This document shows, one piece after another, positions 1 through 12,073 of a stretch of DNA of 64,000 nt. Under the pieces are notes generated by a model. It ran no database searches, was not told the origin of the DNA, and saw nothing but the letters and a program-made list of their open reading frames with translations. Made by a program: the position numbers and the translations under genes. The DNA is from Sipunculus nudus (Eukaryota > Annelida > Sipuncula > Golfingiida > Sipunculidae): positions 49,002,401 through 49,066,400 of the forward strand of contig CM049317.1 of NCBI GenBank assembly GCA_026874595.1, written 5' to 3'. Each line of letters opens with the position of its first letter. Within the stretch, counting starts at the first letter, position 1.

Positions 1-2689
1 ATAAATTCAGGGATCACTTTGTTTGCATATTGGATATATTATTATCTCGGTCATATAGGTTGTGCAATATTCATAATGGGCCTTTGTATTTTCATTCACG
101 AAACTCCTTTTAACTTCATAGAAATAAAGAAATTAGCGAGATTTATCTAACTTGCAAGCCTTAAAAGCAGACCTAGATTCGAAATTTATCTGATATTTTC
201 CTATAATTATTTGATTTTCTTATTAATATAAAAAGGAATCGTTTAAAATTACTCTATATCGGCACTCGTTTTGTTGGGGAAAATAGTGATTCATATTACC
301 TTTGTTTATGACTCAATTAAATGGGCATTACCCTAAGAAACCCTCCCCTCTCGTTCACTTCCAAAGGTGTTCCGTAACCTTCGCCCTTATTTGTATCCGA
401 GAAAATTAAGGGGTCAAGTCTAAATGAATGACTAAGAGATCACTGTGCATTCATTTAGTGTCCGGATACAGTTGTTGGTTCACAATCTGCTTGTATACAT
501 ATCATGTTTTAGTTTTATCAAGTGCTGACACCTGGTAGAACATCTTGGCTCTTTTATATAAAAAACTGGTCGAATTACTCTCTTGAGTGAGTTTTCATAA
601 TATAGTTTTGTTCTATTCAAGCACGGCAGAATCCAACTGTTAATGGCTGCCAGAATACCATTTCTCCCACAGCTGTCATCTAGTCCCGTTAAAAAGCAAC
701 GAAATTTTGTTATTTTTACATATGTTTTAGTCTCTGACTTTCCGATTTTTATCATAATTTCATATATGTAAATAATCTTATTCTACAAAATTCATACTCG
801 AGGGATCTGAGATAATGTCGAGAAGCAGCAAGGAAACTGGCAGTAATACATTCTGCTATCGCTTAAAACCATATTCTCAATCATTTCCTTGCGTTGCAAC
901 ATCATAGTTTGATCTAATATAAACAAACATGACCTTACAACTCACTTTGCCCAACTCCAATTTACCTATGTTTATGGACACCAGAATTATAAATCACATT
1001 AGTGAATTATGGAGTAGGAATATTTTCAGCAGACGACTGATTTAAATTTAATATGTATAAAACTTTTTGGTACAATTTTTCCTCTATGGGCAGTATTGAG
1101 TGTAAAAAAAGGAAGCTAAGGTAACAGTTCAAAAGGCATGATTTCTTTTCCATTGCATTCTCACTCATATTCATGTGCGAATATGCAACAAATTCTTACA
1201 TACCGATGATGCAACACAAATTCTCACTCTCCCTGATTCTTACTGACATATGTGGATCTAGTGACTTCTACATGATCACAATATTGTACAAATGAACAAA
1301 CAAAAGTAGCGTGTTGAGCGTGCAGGTTAAATTTGCTGATTCAGGCATCTAAACAAATGTTGGATCTCAACCAACATCAAGAAATCAAGAAATCGAAAAT
1401 TAGAAGCAGTAATATGACAACACATAGGGCTGCATATCGGTACGCGGTGCGTTTGAGTCAGTGTAATGACCAGCCAGTAAGTGAAAGTGACATCATATAA
1501 AGCGATAGCATATGCATACTATAAATACACAAGACTTAAGCTGTGGTTTCTATGAAAAGTTTAGCACAATCTGTTGTCTTGTTATCTTTGAACATTTATT
1601 GTCTAATTGCTATTATTGCCCTGCTACGTTAAGACTGCTGAGCTTCTGAAATATTGAAACCTGTTTCTTTACTCCTTAATACAGAAAATATAGGCCACTA
1701 TGATCTAAATTTGCCTTTCCTTAGAAATATAATTTAATCCTTTCAGGAAGCTAGAACTTTGTGTCTAAAACCAACGACTTATATAATTCTAACATTAATG
1801 CACCAATATTCCACTAAAAGTTACATGTAAAATGCGTAAAAAAATAATACGATTTTACGAATGCCACCAGCCTTCAAGGAATAACATGTTGCTATGGAGG
1901 CATAAATCATAAATAAAAAAATCATAAAAAATAGATAGATGGTTTATATAATTTCGATGATGGGTCAACATGATATTCTTACAGCAAACCTTTCTATTCT
2001 GCCTTGTTTAAAAATAATTATGTGATTTCAGCTTACGCTCTATCATTATTAAAAGACTCAGGGTAACCGCTACTATGGCAGGTCCTTCTTACGCCCTAAT
2101 GACTGGTGTATGAGCTTTAAATCTACAGGATATAAGTGCACGAGGTACTTTAGTCCATGTTGACATAAAGCATTACCATGTAACCGCAGATTGTTGCAGA
2201 ACCCTCGTTGTTAGTAGTGAGAGCAGATGGAGCAGATAAATCTGTTGTCATTTAAAAAAATACCTCCATACATCATTGTTGGATATTTCTCCGTTAGGAC
2301 CAGGCGGCTATGGTGGCACTCGTCGCCATTTATAGGCATGTGGATATACACAAAAGGCACAACCTGTACATCATCAATTTCTGGCATATTTTAATTAAAA
2401 GGTTCAGGGATTATTTTTTTGAACATAAGTCAGTTATCAGATTGGGTCGCTATAAACTGGTTTGGCTTTTTCAGCATCGAATGATTGACACAATATAAAG
2501 GGCGCCAGCATTATTTTCAAAATCCGGAGAAAAATGAAAAAAAAATACTCTCTCCTGAATCAGTCACCTTAAAATTCAGATTATCACAGACAGTAGTAAG
2601 GGCCAGCTATAAACTGCTTCGCCTTATTAGTAATTTGATAGATATCGATAATTTTTAGGAAAGTTTTGAATTAAGTCGAAAATGAAATT
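1..2689. repeat. Tandem duplication, copy 1
   Basis: This segment recurs at 2799-5487 with a constant offset of 2798 and no indel seen. I noticed only two substitutions by eye (2170 G against 4968 A; 2293 G against 5091 A). The window begins inside or at the edge of this copy, so the true left boundary is unseen. Two short open frames (480-755 minus, 2310-2498 plus) recur in both copies, but they have no recognisable domain and no splice context, so I do not call them genes. Confidence 0.95.
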
Positions 2690-2798
2690 AGGTATTATGC
2701 TTTATATCGTTATTATTGTTGTTCTAATTTATGTATATATTTTATTACCGCCTTGCCAGAAATATATTAACATTTCTCAGTTTAAAGTATATTAATTT
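2690..2798. other. Spacer present only after tandem copy 1
   Basis: This 109-bp AT-rich stretch follows copy 1. The second copy instead runs into unrelated sequence at 5488. Either the duplicated unit is 2798 bp and the second copy has lost its last 109 bp, or this is the unique junction between the copies. Confidence 0.7.
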
Positions 2799-5487
2799 AT
2801 AAATTCAGGGATCACTTTGTTTGCATATTGGATATATTATTATCTCGGTCATATAGGTTGTGCAATATTCATAATGGGCCTTTGTATTTTCATTCACGAA
2901 ACTCCTTTTAACTTCATAGAAATAAAGAAATTAGCGAGATTTATCTAACTTGCAAGCCTTAAAAGCAGACCTAGATTCGAAATTTATCTGATATTTTCCT
3001 ATAATTATTTGATTTTCTTATTAATATAAAAAGGAATCGTTTAAAATTACTCTATATCGGCACTCGTTTTGTTGGGGAAAATAGTGATTCATATTACCTT
3101 TGTTTATGACTCAATTAAATGGGCATTACCCTAAGAAACCCTCCCCTCTCGTTCACTTCCAAAGGTGTTCCGTAACCTTCGCCCTTATTTGTATCCGAGA
3201 AAATTAAGGGGTCAAGTCTAAATGAATGACTAAGAGATCACTGTGCATTCATTTAGTGTCCGGATACAGTTGTTGGTTCACAATCTGCTTGTATACATAT
3301 CATGTTTTAGTTTTATCAAGTGCTGACACCTGGTAGAACATCTTGGCTCTTTTATATAAAAAACTGGTCGAATTACTCTCTTGAGTGAGTTTTCATAATA
3401 TAGTTTTGTTCTATTCAAGCACGGCAGAATCCAACTGTTAATGGCTGCCAGAATACCATTTCTCCCACAGCTGTCATCTAGTCCCGTTAAAAAGCAACGA
3501 AATTTTGTTATTTTTACATATGTTTTAGTCTCTGACTTTCCGATTTTTATCATAATTTCATATATGTAAATAATCTTATTCTACAAAATTCATACTCGAG
3601 GGATCTGAGATAATGTCGAGAAGCAGCAAGGAAACTGGCAGTAATACATTCTGCTATCGCTTAAAACCATATTCTCAATCATTTCCTTGCGTTGCAACAT
3701 CATAGTTTGATCTAATATAAACAAACATGACCTTACAACTCACTTTGCCCAACTCCAATTTACCTATGTTTATGGACACCAGAATTATAAATCACATTAG
3801 TGAATTATGGAGTAGGAATATTTTCAGCAGACGACTGATTTAAATTTAATATGTATAAAACTTTTTGGTACAATTTTTCCTCTATGGGCAGTATTGAGTG
3901 TAAAAAAAGGAAGCTAAGGTAACAGTTCAAAAGGCATGATTTCTTTTCCATTGCATTCTCACTCATATTCATGTGCGAATATGCAACAAATTCTTACATA
4001 CCGATGATGCAACACAAATTCTCACTCTCCCTGATTCTTACTGACATATGTGGATCTAGTGACTTCTACATGATCACAATATTGTACAAATGAACAAACA
4101 AAAGTAGCGTGTTGAGCGTGCAGGTTAAATTTGCTGATTCAGGCATCTAAACAAATGTTGGATCTCAACCAACATCAAGAAATCAAGAAATCGAAAATTA
4201 GAAGCAGTAATATGACAACACATAGGGCTGCATATCGGTACGCGGTGCGTTTGAGTCAGTGTAATGACCAGCCAGTAAGTGAAAGTGACATCATATAAAG
4301 CGATAGCATATGCATACTATAAATACACAAGACTTAAGCTGTGGTTTCTATGAAAAGTTTAGCACAATCTGTTGTCTTGTTATCTTTGAACATTTATTGT
4401 CTAATTGCTATTATTGCCCTGCTACGTTAAGACTGCTGAGCTTCTGAAATATTGAAACCTGTTTCTTTACTCCTTAATACAGAAAATATAGGCCACTATG
4501 ATCTAAATTTGCCTTTCCTTAGAAATATAATTTAATCCTTTCAGGAAGCTAGAACTTTGTGTCTAAAACCAACGACTTATATAATTCTAACATTAATGCA
4601 CCAATATTCCACTAAAAGTTACATGTAAAATGCGTAAAAAAATAATACGATTTTACGAATGCCACCAGCCTTCAAGGAATAACATGTTGCTATGGAGGCA
4701 TAAATCATAAATAAAAAAATCATAAAAAATAGATAGATGGTTTATATAATTTCGATGATGGGTCAACATGATATTCTTACAGCAAACCTTTCTATTCTGC
4801 CTTGTTTAAAAATAATTATGTGATTTCAGCTTACGCTCTATCATTATTAAAAGACTCAGGGTAACCGCTACTATGGCAGGTCCTTCTTACGCCCTAATGA
4901 CTGGTGTATGAGCTTTAAATCTACAGGATATAAGTGCACGAGGTACTTTAGTCCATGTTGACATAAAACATTACCATGTAACCGCAGATTGTTGCAGAAC
5001 CCTCGTTGTTAGTAGTGAGAGCAGATGGAGCAGATAAATCTGTTGTCATTTAAAAAAATACCTCCATACATCATTGTTGGATATTTCTCCATTAGGACCA
5101 GGCGGCTATGGTGGCACTCGTCGCCATTTATAGGCATGTGGATATACACAAAAGGCACAACCTGTACATCATCAATTTCTGGCATATTTTAATTAAAAGG
5201 TTCAGGGATTATTTTTTTGAACATAAGTCAGTTATCAGATTGGGTCGCTATAAACTGGTTTGGCTTTTTCAGCATCGAATGATTGACACAATATAAAGGG
5301 CGCCAGCATTATTTTCAAAATCCGGAGAAAAATGAAAAAAAAATACTCTCTCCTGAATCAGTCACCTTAAAATTCAGATTATCACAGACAGTAGTAAGGG
5401 CCAGCTATAAACTGCTTCGCCTTATTAGTAATTTGATAGATATCGATAATTTTTAGGAAAGTTTTGAATTAAGTCGAAAATGAAATT
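2799..5487. repeat. Tandem duplication, copy 2
   Basis: Near-identical repeat of 1-2689. Identity stops abruptly after 5487. The near absence of differences means either a very recent duplication or a false duplication made in assembly from two haplotypes. Confidence 0.95.
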
Positions 5488-7381
5488 TTCGCCTTAGACA
5501 TATATCAAGCCAAATAATATAAGATTATATATAATTTAAAACGGCATCACCAGTTTAAAATTCAGTTTACTAACAATTTTACCCACTTTTTACAAGTTTA
5601 ATCAAGTTACGCTAGTATCCTTTATTACATATTTAAATTTAGACGGCATTGTATATAACATATAATCGGTAGATAAAACACCAAATGAAATAGTTTACTT
5701 ACTGTTTTACTTTTTTGAACATTTGCAGCACACATTTTATGCCAAGCTTTTACAGGTATCTGTCATCATTTACTTTCTCTCTCATTTTAATATATTAATA
5801 GTTACACAGATGCTGCAAAAATATGTCAACAACTCCTTTTGGACTTCTTCATGCTTAGGTAAAGCATATACATGACTTGAACGGTGACAACAGAATGTAG
5901 GCACGCTTCCTTTTAGTAAACAGTGAACGGAATTTGTAATAATATTAGCAGTACCACCTTAGCTCTGAAATGCAAGTTTAGTATTCCAGTTAATTAATCC
6001 TCTTCAAACTACTAATAAATCTAATATTTATTATTTACAAGGTAATTTAGATGATGTTAAACGTTATATGATGGATGTGAAATAACATGTTACATTTAAG
6101 TCACGACAATGAGAAAGTAAGATCATTTATCTTGTCTATATTTTAAATGTAACTGACTCAGTATTGAATACTGCAGTTTCTCCATCGCTGATATAGATTT
6201 TTTTTTTATTTCATAAACTGGAAAAATAAATAAATCAAAAGTAGAATCTGAAAATACAGAAAAATCCTGCCTGGTCTATTGGAAACTGATGCAATCCGAG
6301 GATACAATATATTATTTTACGTTTCCTTTGATAACAAGGCAGGTTACAATCGCTAACGTAACTTATGCAAATTTTCGAACTATATACATTTTTCACGTGG
6401 ACGAAGCATTGATATATTGATACATATATCAATTGATCGTTGCAACTAAAGTAACAGTAATAAATACCGACCGACGAGTACTAAAAGTAAGCAACTGTAA
6501 AGGATAAAATATTATGGAATTTGGTACATTTATGCAAATTCAAATTGTTGTGCGTAAAGCTGCGTGCTTAGAGCATAACCTTAAAATTAAAAGTGCTAGC
6601 TACTTTTCCTGGGACTTACTGATACAGAAGTGTATACTGTATGCTGTCACATCCATCTTGTTTTGTCCAATAAAAATATACACATCCCAGCCAACCTGTA
6701 AGCGAATGATATAAGAACAGGATTGGGTTAGTAATCACTAAACTGTTCATCTAGGGAAGTGTATATGTGCTGTCTATTCGGCGAATCCCATTGCATCAGG
6801 GACAGCACCAGGGGTTCTCCAGTGGTAAAGATGTCCTGTGTGTTTATATTTAACTTTTTTCTGTGTACGAAACTGATTTATTTGGTGTGAATGTTTCACC
6901 AAATGATTGAATTAAACAATACTAAACATGTGTAGGGAAGTACCGACTTAAGAGTTGCAGTTAGTACAAAAGAAGATGCAAAAAATGGTGATCTCGTTAT
7001 ACATAGTTAGCGGTTTACCTAGTTGGCTTTACCCATACGCTATATTAAGAATTTTCTCATAATTTTTCATATACATCGGTAAATATGGTGTAGATAAAGT
7101 TTTATTGCTGTCTGAGAAATTCAAGGCATGTCGTGTGAAACATGCCTGAACATGTTTAAACATGAGAAATAAATAGTTCAAATTAGAACTTGATTCCTGA
7201 TATTCAACGTCGATTTTCAGTATCATTATAAAACTTAGTTTTCTTTTCTTTGGCAGGATACCTAAACCACAATGAGTGACAAACAATATTAGAATTAGTC
7301 CTTATAATTGAGCTTCCCTTTCTTAAGTGAATATAAAAAGGGGTTTATTCCAAATGGTGGAAATTTATAAATGATCGTTGT

Positions 7382-7389
<8 letters not shown>
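5488..7389. other. AT-rich non-coding stretch
   Basis: No open frame here has a recognisable domain. The only item of note is an ATG at 6831 opening a short hydrophobic frame that begins M-S-C-V-F-I-F-N and stops after 19 residues. It resembles in DNA and protein the start of the signal-peptide exon at 22460 (M-S-Y-V-L-V-I-N), so it may be a decayed first exon of the pseudogene that follows. Confidence 0.5.

Positions 7390-7424
<35 letters not shown>
7390..7424. repeat. (TA)n microsatellite
   Basis: Uninterrupted TA dinucleotide run lying directly upstream of the first lectin-like exon relic. Confidence 0.95.
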
Positions 7425-7426
<2 letters not shown>

Positions 7427-7450
7427 AAATATATTGAACTTTCCGCACAG

Positions 7451-7677
7451 GTCCACGCCGTTTGGCATGCAGTGGTGGCTTTTGTCTTTTATTGGTGGGA
7501 CATCACATATATTGAATCAGTCAGACTCGGATGACTTTTGCTGGAGCCGTGGTATGAGACTTCACGGAGATCTGAAGGTCACACAGCTGTATACCCTGTG
7601 GAACTCCGTGGGATCACCTCATCAAAGAGTTTGGCTCACCTACAGACGAAAGTATTCAATACATGGACACCTATTAA
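7451..7677 (+). pseudogene. CTLD1 first-half exon relic
   Basis: The reading frame aligns with the intact exon at 26390-26626 through shared blocks such as LNQS..D.FC, RGM.L.GDL and VWL.Y.R.Y. One base is missing between the tyrosine codon near 7655 and the tryptophan codon that should follow, so the donor CTAG|GTTATG at 7677/7678 is in a different frame from the body. The acceptor (CACAG before 7451) is one base out of phase with the functional gene. Confidence 0.75.
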
Positions 7678-7989
7678 TAAGCTAGGTTATGTTTAATAAT
7701 CGCCATTGAATATATTAAAGATGTAGTACAACCATTATCTGATCAAATTCTAATAAAACGTGATTCTTAACTAGTTTATATTGTTTTCATCAGGTTATCG
7801 CTATTCTACATACATTTGTACACGCCATCGATGAAGCTCAAGTCTTATCATCTTGTGGATTATAATTTAAATCCAAAAGAAATGCCTTAAATGTACCGTT
7901 AATATTCAGGAAACGGAATATGTGCCTATGCTTGGTACATATTGGTAATTGAGGATGTTGGTGTGACTTATGTTTACATCACCTCTCAG

Positions 7990-8127
7990 GGCGCTGGCAT
8001 CCAGTGATAACACCAGGACACAATGCCAACTGTTTGGTGCTGAAGCTTCAACGGCAAAAGATGATTCAAATTGAGAATGTGAATTGTTTCACCTATTCTG
8101 TGCAGGCAATCTTTTGTTTCATGTCGG
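7990..8127 (+). pseudogene. CTLD1 second-half exon, intact but in a dead locus
   Basis: Flanked by a good acceptor (CACCTCTCAG) and a GT donor (ATGTCGG|GTATAT), 138 bp and phase 1 at both ends. It encodes G-R-W-H-P then a cysteine, L-K-L, a second cysteine and a final aromatic-cysteine-aromatic. This matches G-N-W-N-P...C..LKL...C.....C in the functional exon 27011-27142. This piece alone would still splice and translate. Confidence 0.75.
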
Positions 8128-8347
8128 GTATATAAATATATGATTTATTTAATTTTATTTAATTTCATTTTGAATAGCGCACCATAGATTTTTTTTCAAT
8201 ATGTAAATCCTCGTTCCAAATATTGTTTATGATGCAATGTTCATCCAGCTGGTGGCACAGACCATTGTCGACCTGGACCATTTTCTAAATAAAGATAAAA
8301 ATATGAATATTCAGATAATTAAACCCGCCTGTTTACTGATGCTTCAG

Positions 8348-8590
8348 AATGTCCCACTTGTCCACATTGGTCCTGTCATCACCTTCAGAACGGATGTTTG
8401 TTGTTACGCTACGAAAGGCTGACCTGGTTTTAGGCCAGGCTGGAGTGTGAGATGGCGAGAAGATACCTTTGGTGTCCTGGTGACGATTTTGAAAAGCAAG
8501 TAATGACCTGGAAGAGCCTGAGGTCAGCTTCGATTGCCGGAGATGCATGGATAGGATGGAGGATGGAGGACTTGGTGGATGAGGCTTCAG
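8348..8590 (+). pseudogene. CTLD2 first-half exon relic with in-frame stop
   Basis: Starts after CTTCAG with the same C..C..W.C....GC cysteine cluster as 27391-27618. It keeps LTWF, the conserved cysteine, and the DAWIGWR.EDLV block typical of the CTLD core. The codon after LTWF is TAG (8431-8433) in place of CAG, a single C-to-T change. The donor expected at 8591 reads TT, not GT. A GTC a few bases further on could act as a weak cryptic site. Confidence 0.85.
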
Positions 8591-9089
8591 TTGAGGTCAA
8601 TAATAAACAAACAGACAAATCACTTCGAACGCTTCCAATAGTATTGGTTGGTCACCATTTATGAAACCATAATTTTTTCCTCTATACACACTTTATAAAA
8701 TATACGTGTCGCTGCAGTATCAAAAAGAATAAAGAAAAACGTCAATGCTGTCTCTGTCATTTTGGAACAGAGTAGGCAGTGTATAGGTTTGTTGCGATAA
8801 CATTTTGGAAAAATTACCAGAATGGTTCCCAAAACGGTTCTAAAGTTAATCATGTATTTTCATCATCTAAGAAGACGAGATTTCGAAACGAGGTATATTA
8901 AAACATTTAAGTGGTTAAGAATCCAATAAATAAACAATCACAGTGTTTGTAATAGTAACCATTTAACTTAGACATGTTATGTATGTTATTTAGTTATTAC
9001 GAAATTAAATATGTTATTAACGAAAACAGTCATAAGGAATTTTTATCTGTTTTGCTTGTGCGGAAGACTATTCTTTAATACTAATTCAG

Positions 9090-9239
9090 ATCAATATAAA
9101 TATCCATCATCCCCGAGGTTTAACAGAGAGGCTGAAAATGCGCACGAAAGTTTCTCTTGTATCGTTCTTTTACCAATTCTTCCCTACAGTTGGCATGTTG
9201 AAAGTTATTCAAATGAAGCGGATGTTGTTTGTGTAAAAG
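9090..9239 (+). pseudogene. CTLD2 second-half exon relic, donor lost
   Basis: Exactly 150 bp like its functional counterpart at 28282-28431, opening after CTAATTCAG in phase 1. Shared residues include PRF near the start, the internal cysteine with following hydrophobic pair, a tryptophan in the middle and the closing A-D-V-V-C-V-K. The functional gene has GTAGAT after this point, but here the bases are ATGAAC, so the donor is gone and translation would run to a TGA nine bases later. Confidence 0.8.
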
Positions 9240-9958
9240 ATGAACACTGAGTAACTTTTAACGATAATGAGGAATATTTCTGCAAATAATAACAGAATAA
9301 TCATAAAATTTATTTGTGAGAATTTAAAATTTGGACATTAATAGTAAATGGAATTAGTATTATAATCTCTCAAATTGATATATGAAAGTATATTCTTTAT
9401 TAACAACGTGCGGGGAAATTTGATTTTAATCTTACTTTTCAGATCACCAATATGTTAAGGAACCTGTGCAGTGAATGGTAATTTGCTCTATTTATTTATA
9501 CAATGCTATGCTCACTTTTAGGCTGATGTTCTCAGTATTTAAACACGCTTATCATGGTTGTGGAAAATAAGTGATTAAAATATTGTTTGTTTATTATTAT
9601 GACATGGTTGCAAGAAACGAACCAAGTAGATTTTTTGTTCTTACTTAAAATGGTTCCCTGGATCTCTCTGTTCTATGACTTTTGAAACAGAATAAGAGAA
9701 TTTAACAATAAATATATATAATTAATAATGTTGTTATGAGATTTATCTTTCATGTTAGAGTGATCTTTATATTTCTTTCGCTTAACAGATATTTTGAGTG
9801 TATTGTAATCAATCAGACAGAACGTTTTGATTTAATACATGTAGGCAATGGTATCTGGAATGTTTTTCAAAAGATATCTTCTTCATGTCAGTTCAAACCT
9901 AGAAATAACATTTTCTTGGATGCCTAATGAATCTTTCCTTGTTATCTATAACCCTATA

Positions 9959-9997
<39 letters not shown>

Positions 9998-10572
9998 ACC
10001 ACATATCAAGGTTTCAGGCTTAAAAACTAAAGCATTGATATTAGAAACATATTTATAATTTACTCGAGTCAAACAAGGATACGCACTTAGCTTCTGATTA
10101 ATAAGCATTGGCTGTAAACAAAAAAAAACCATAATTGTACTTAACCATGACAATATAAGTTAATTTTCGCAAATTGTAGGCAATATCATCCTTAATTATA
10201 ACAACAGTATTTTGTTTTTGTATATATATATGCAAATTTATACAAATACATATAAACGTATTTATACATATATATATTTATATGTAAATATACACATTTA
10301 TATACATAGACACACACACATGTATATACATGCATTTTTATATACGCATACAGGCACATATTTATATATATACCAACAAAAATGTATCGCTAAGAATGCC
10401 TACACTACAGAATACTAATCGATGTTAACTTATGTAACGCCACATTTCTACTGTATCTTAATAACATAGAATGGAACTTTTTTCCCGGATTTTAACTTAT
10501 GAGTGCATATTTCATTAACCAGAAAAAGTGGTGTAACGTTTAAGGGTAAGTTTTTTTTGCTTTTAAGGAGCA

Positions 10573-10624
<52 letters not shown>

Positions 10625-11979
10625 ATATATATATGACATATATTATCACATTATATTATTAGGATGTTCGCTACCTTTGTAGTGCTCCAATAATTGTACT
10701 GTTTACTACGTGTGTGGTGCTCTAACAGTGGCACTGTTCACTACGTTTAACATGCTATAACAGTGGCACTGTTCACTATGGATTATCTGCTCTATCAGTG
10801 ACAATATTGACATGATACCTCGCGTACTGACATAGTACCTACACTAATTTATCCAACATACTTGTAGGTATTAGTCAATAGTGTATGGAGACCTTTGTGC
10901 TGCTCCTTATTACATTATCATCAAAAGTAATGCACTGACAATTTCAGATATGTTTATTCAGATAGAAATCTAAATAACAATAAATAACTTTAACGGGTCA
11001 AAACAACTTCCAGGTAACTTCACCCCTAACCGCTTGACCCTTAACTATAAGTGTGCCTGTGTCTTTTTTTTCGGACAATTACCCAGAACGCTCTTGAAAG
11101 AACTGATTATTCATATTAGTGCAGGAATAAATGAAGGTTTGAAAATACATATTTCCGTTAGCTTCTGATAGGTACTGAGTATTTATATCAGTGCATGTAT
11201 AATAAATCCGAAACAACCCCAAAGTTAAGTGTCTTGAGCACGTTGAGTACCCTATGAATTTATCACCTAATGAAGTTCGCCGACCATCTCGACACAATAC
11301 GTGAGAAACAAACGCTCAGTACTCACATGCCATTAAATGATTCTTTTTTCTTTCCATTGTTCGTGATAACCACTGTCACAATAACGACTGATGTAATAAT
11401 AACTGTATCCTTGATTTTTATTTAATGTTTATAATATCACAACATATCAGTTTATGAGTCGAATTAGCGAAATTTAATATTACTTAGGACTGTCTTTTTT
11501 TTGTTTTACAAGTAGAGATTAACCACATCTATGTTCACATGGTTTCTTTTTATTTTTTGTGAAAAGCAAAATCATTAACCATCAAACATTTATTATAGTA
11601 GAGTAATTGTAGTAATTAGTAATTACTGTAACTAGATATTTTGAATGCATCACTGTTTATATTTTAACCATGGTTGTATTATAAGGACAGAATGAACTGA
11701 TTAATACCCAGTTCGTGATACTTGGATTTTTATGGTAGCTGTCTTAATGCCCATCATTTGTAAGGAGTGTCCTGTGAAGTTTTTTGGAATCTCATATGTC
11801 TTTATCTTTCATACAGTAAATTCTATAATTATGTGTTGGTATGGAGACAACGACGAAATAAGAGTCGATCGTGAGGTCACCAGTAATAAGCCTACTACTG
11901 TAATATTTTCGACCTTCTTACAGGTATAGACACGCACACTTGCATTGTTTTAACCTGTAGAGATCCATAGACCTCACAG
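9240..11979. other. Repeat-rich stretch between pseudogene exons
   Basis: Holds (TA)n tracts at about 9962-9992 and 10575-10634, a degenerate TA/CA-rich block at 10218-10372 and a 35-bp minisatellite at 10684-10818. No stalk exon matching 28719-28826 was recognisable. Confidence 0.6.
10684..10818. repeat. 35-bp minisatellite, four degenerate copies
   Basis: Units begin at 10684, 10719, 10754 and 10789, an exact 35-base spacing. The better conserved units contain AACAGTGGCACTGTTCACTA, which includes the palindrome CAGTGGCACTG. The outer units have drifted. Confidence 0.85.
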
Positions 11980-12073
11980 TTTTTCTTCTTATGGCCGTGC
12001 TAGCCATCATGGTGCTGCTAGTGTATTCATCAATACAATATCATCTATGACTGACCATGCGATTACAACTGAG
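11980..12073 (+). pseudogene. Transmembrane-exon relic
   Basis: Follows CCTCACAG in phase 1, as the functional membrane exon 29075-29168 does, and encodes a hydrophobic run F-L-L-M-A-V-L-A-I-M-V-L-L-V. The motif M-R-L that marks the cytoplasmic side in the functional exon recurs in the same frame at 12057, only three bases nearer the acceptor than in the functional copy. A TGA lies between the hydrophobic run and M-R-L. Confidence 0.6.

Larger units (their letters stand above)
7451..12073 (+). pseudogene. Decayed two-CTLD membrane receptor (paralogue of the 22.5-29.9 kb gene)
   Basis: Five segments match exons of the intact receptor at 22460-29931 in order and strand: CTLD1 first half (about 7451-7677), CTLD1 second half (7990-8127), CTLD2 first half (8348-8590), CTLD2 second half (9090-9239) and the membrane exon (about 11980-12073). 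The third and fourth donors, expected at 8591 and 9240, no longer read GT. CTLD1 first half has a one-base loss shifting its frame near 7657. CTLD2 first half has an in-frame TAG at 8431-8433 where the intact gene has a glutamine codon. The membrane exon has an in-frame TGA. Stalk and tail exons were not found. I read this as an inactivated tandem paralogue. The alternative, a transcribed non-coding relic, cannot be excluded. Confidence 0.8.

Noticed and set aside
480-755. 91-codon minus-strand frame present in both tandem copies (also 3278-3553)
   Set aside because: Its repetition follows from the DNA duplication, not from selection. No domain, signal or splice support.
8452-8664. 70-codon plus-strand frame taken as a separate gene
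   Set aside because: It is the part of the CTLD2 pseudo-exon after the in-frame TAG; its ATG is an internal methionine codon.
9899-10153. Minus-strand 84-codon frame
   Set aside because: About a third is Ile-Tyr microsatellite and the rest shows no family or splice sites.
10448-10639. Open frames made of Ile-Tyr repeats (also at 17741, 18943, 18951, 20634, 22559, 51488)
   Set aside because: They are translations of (TA)n microsatellites, which lack stops in two frames. No domain or splice evidence.
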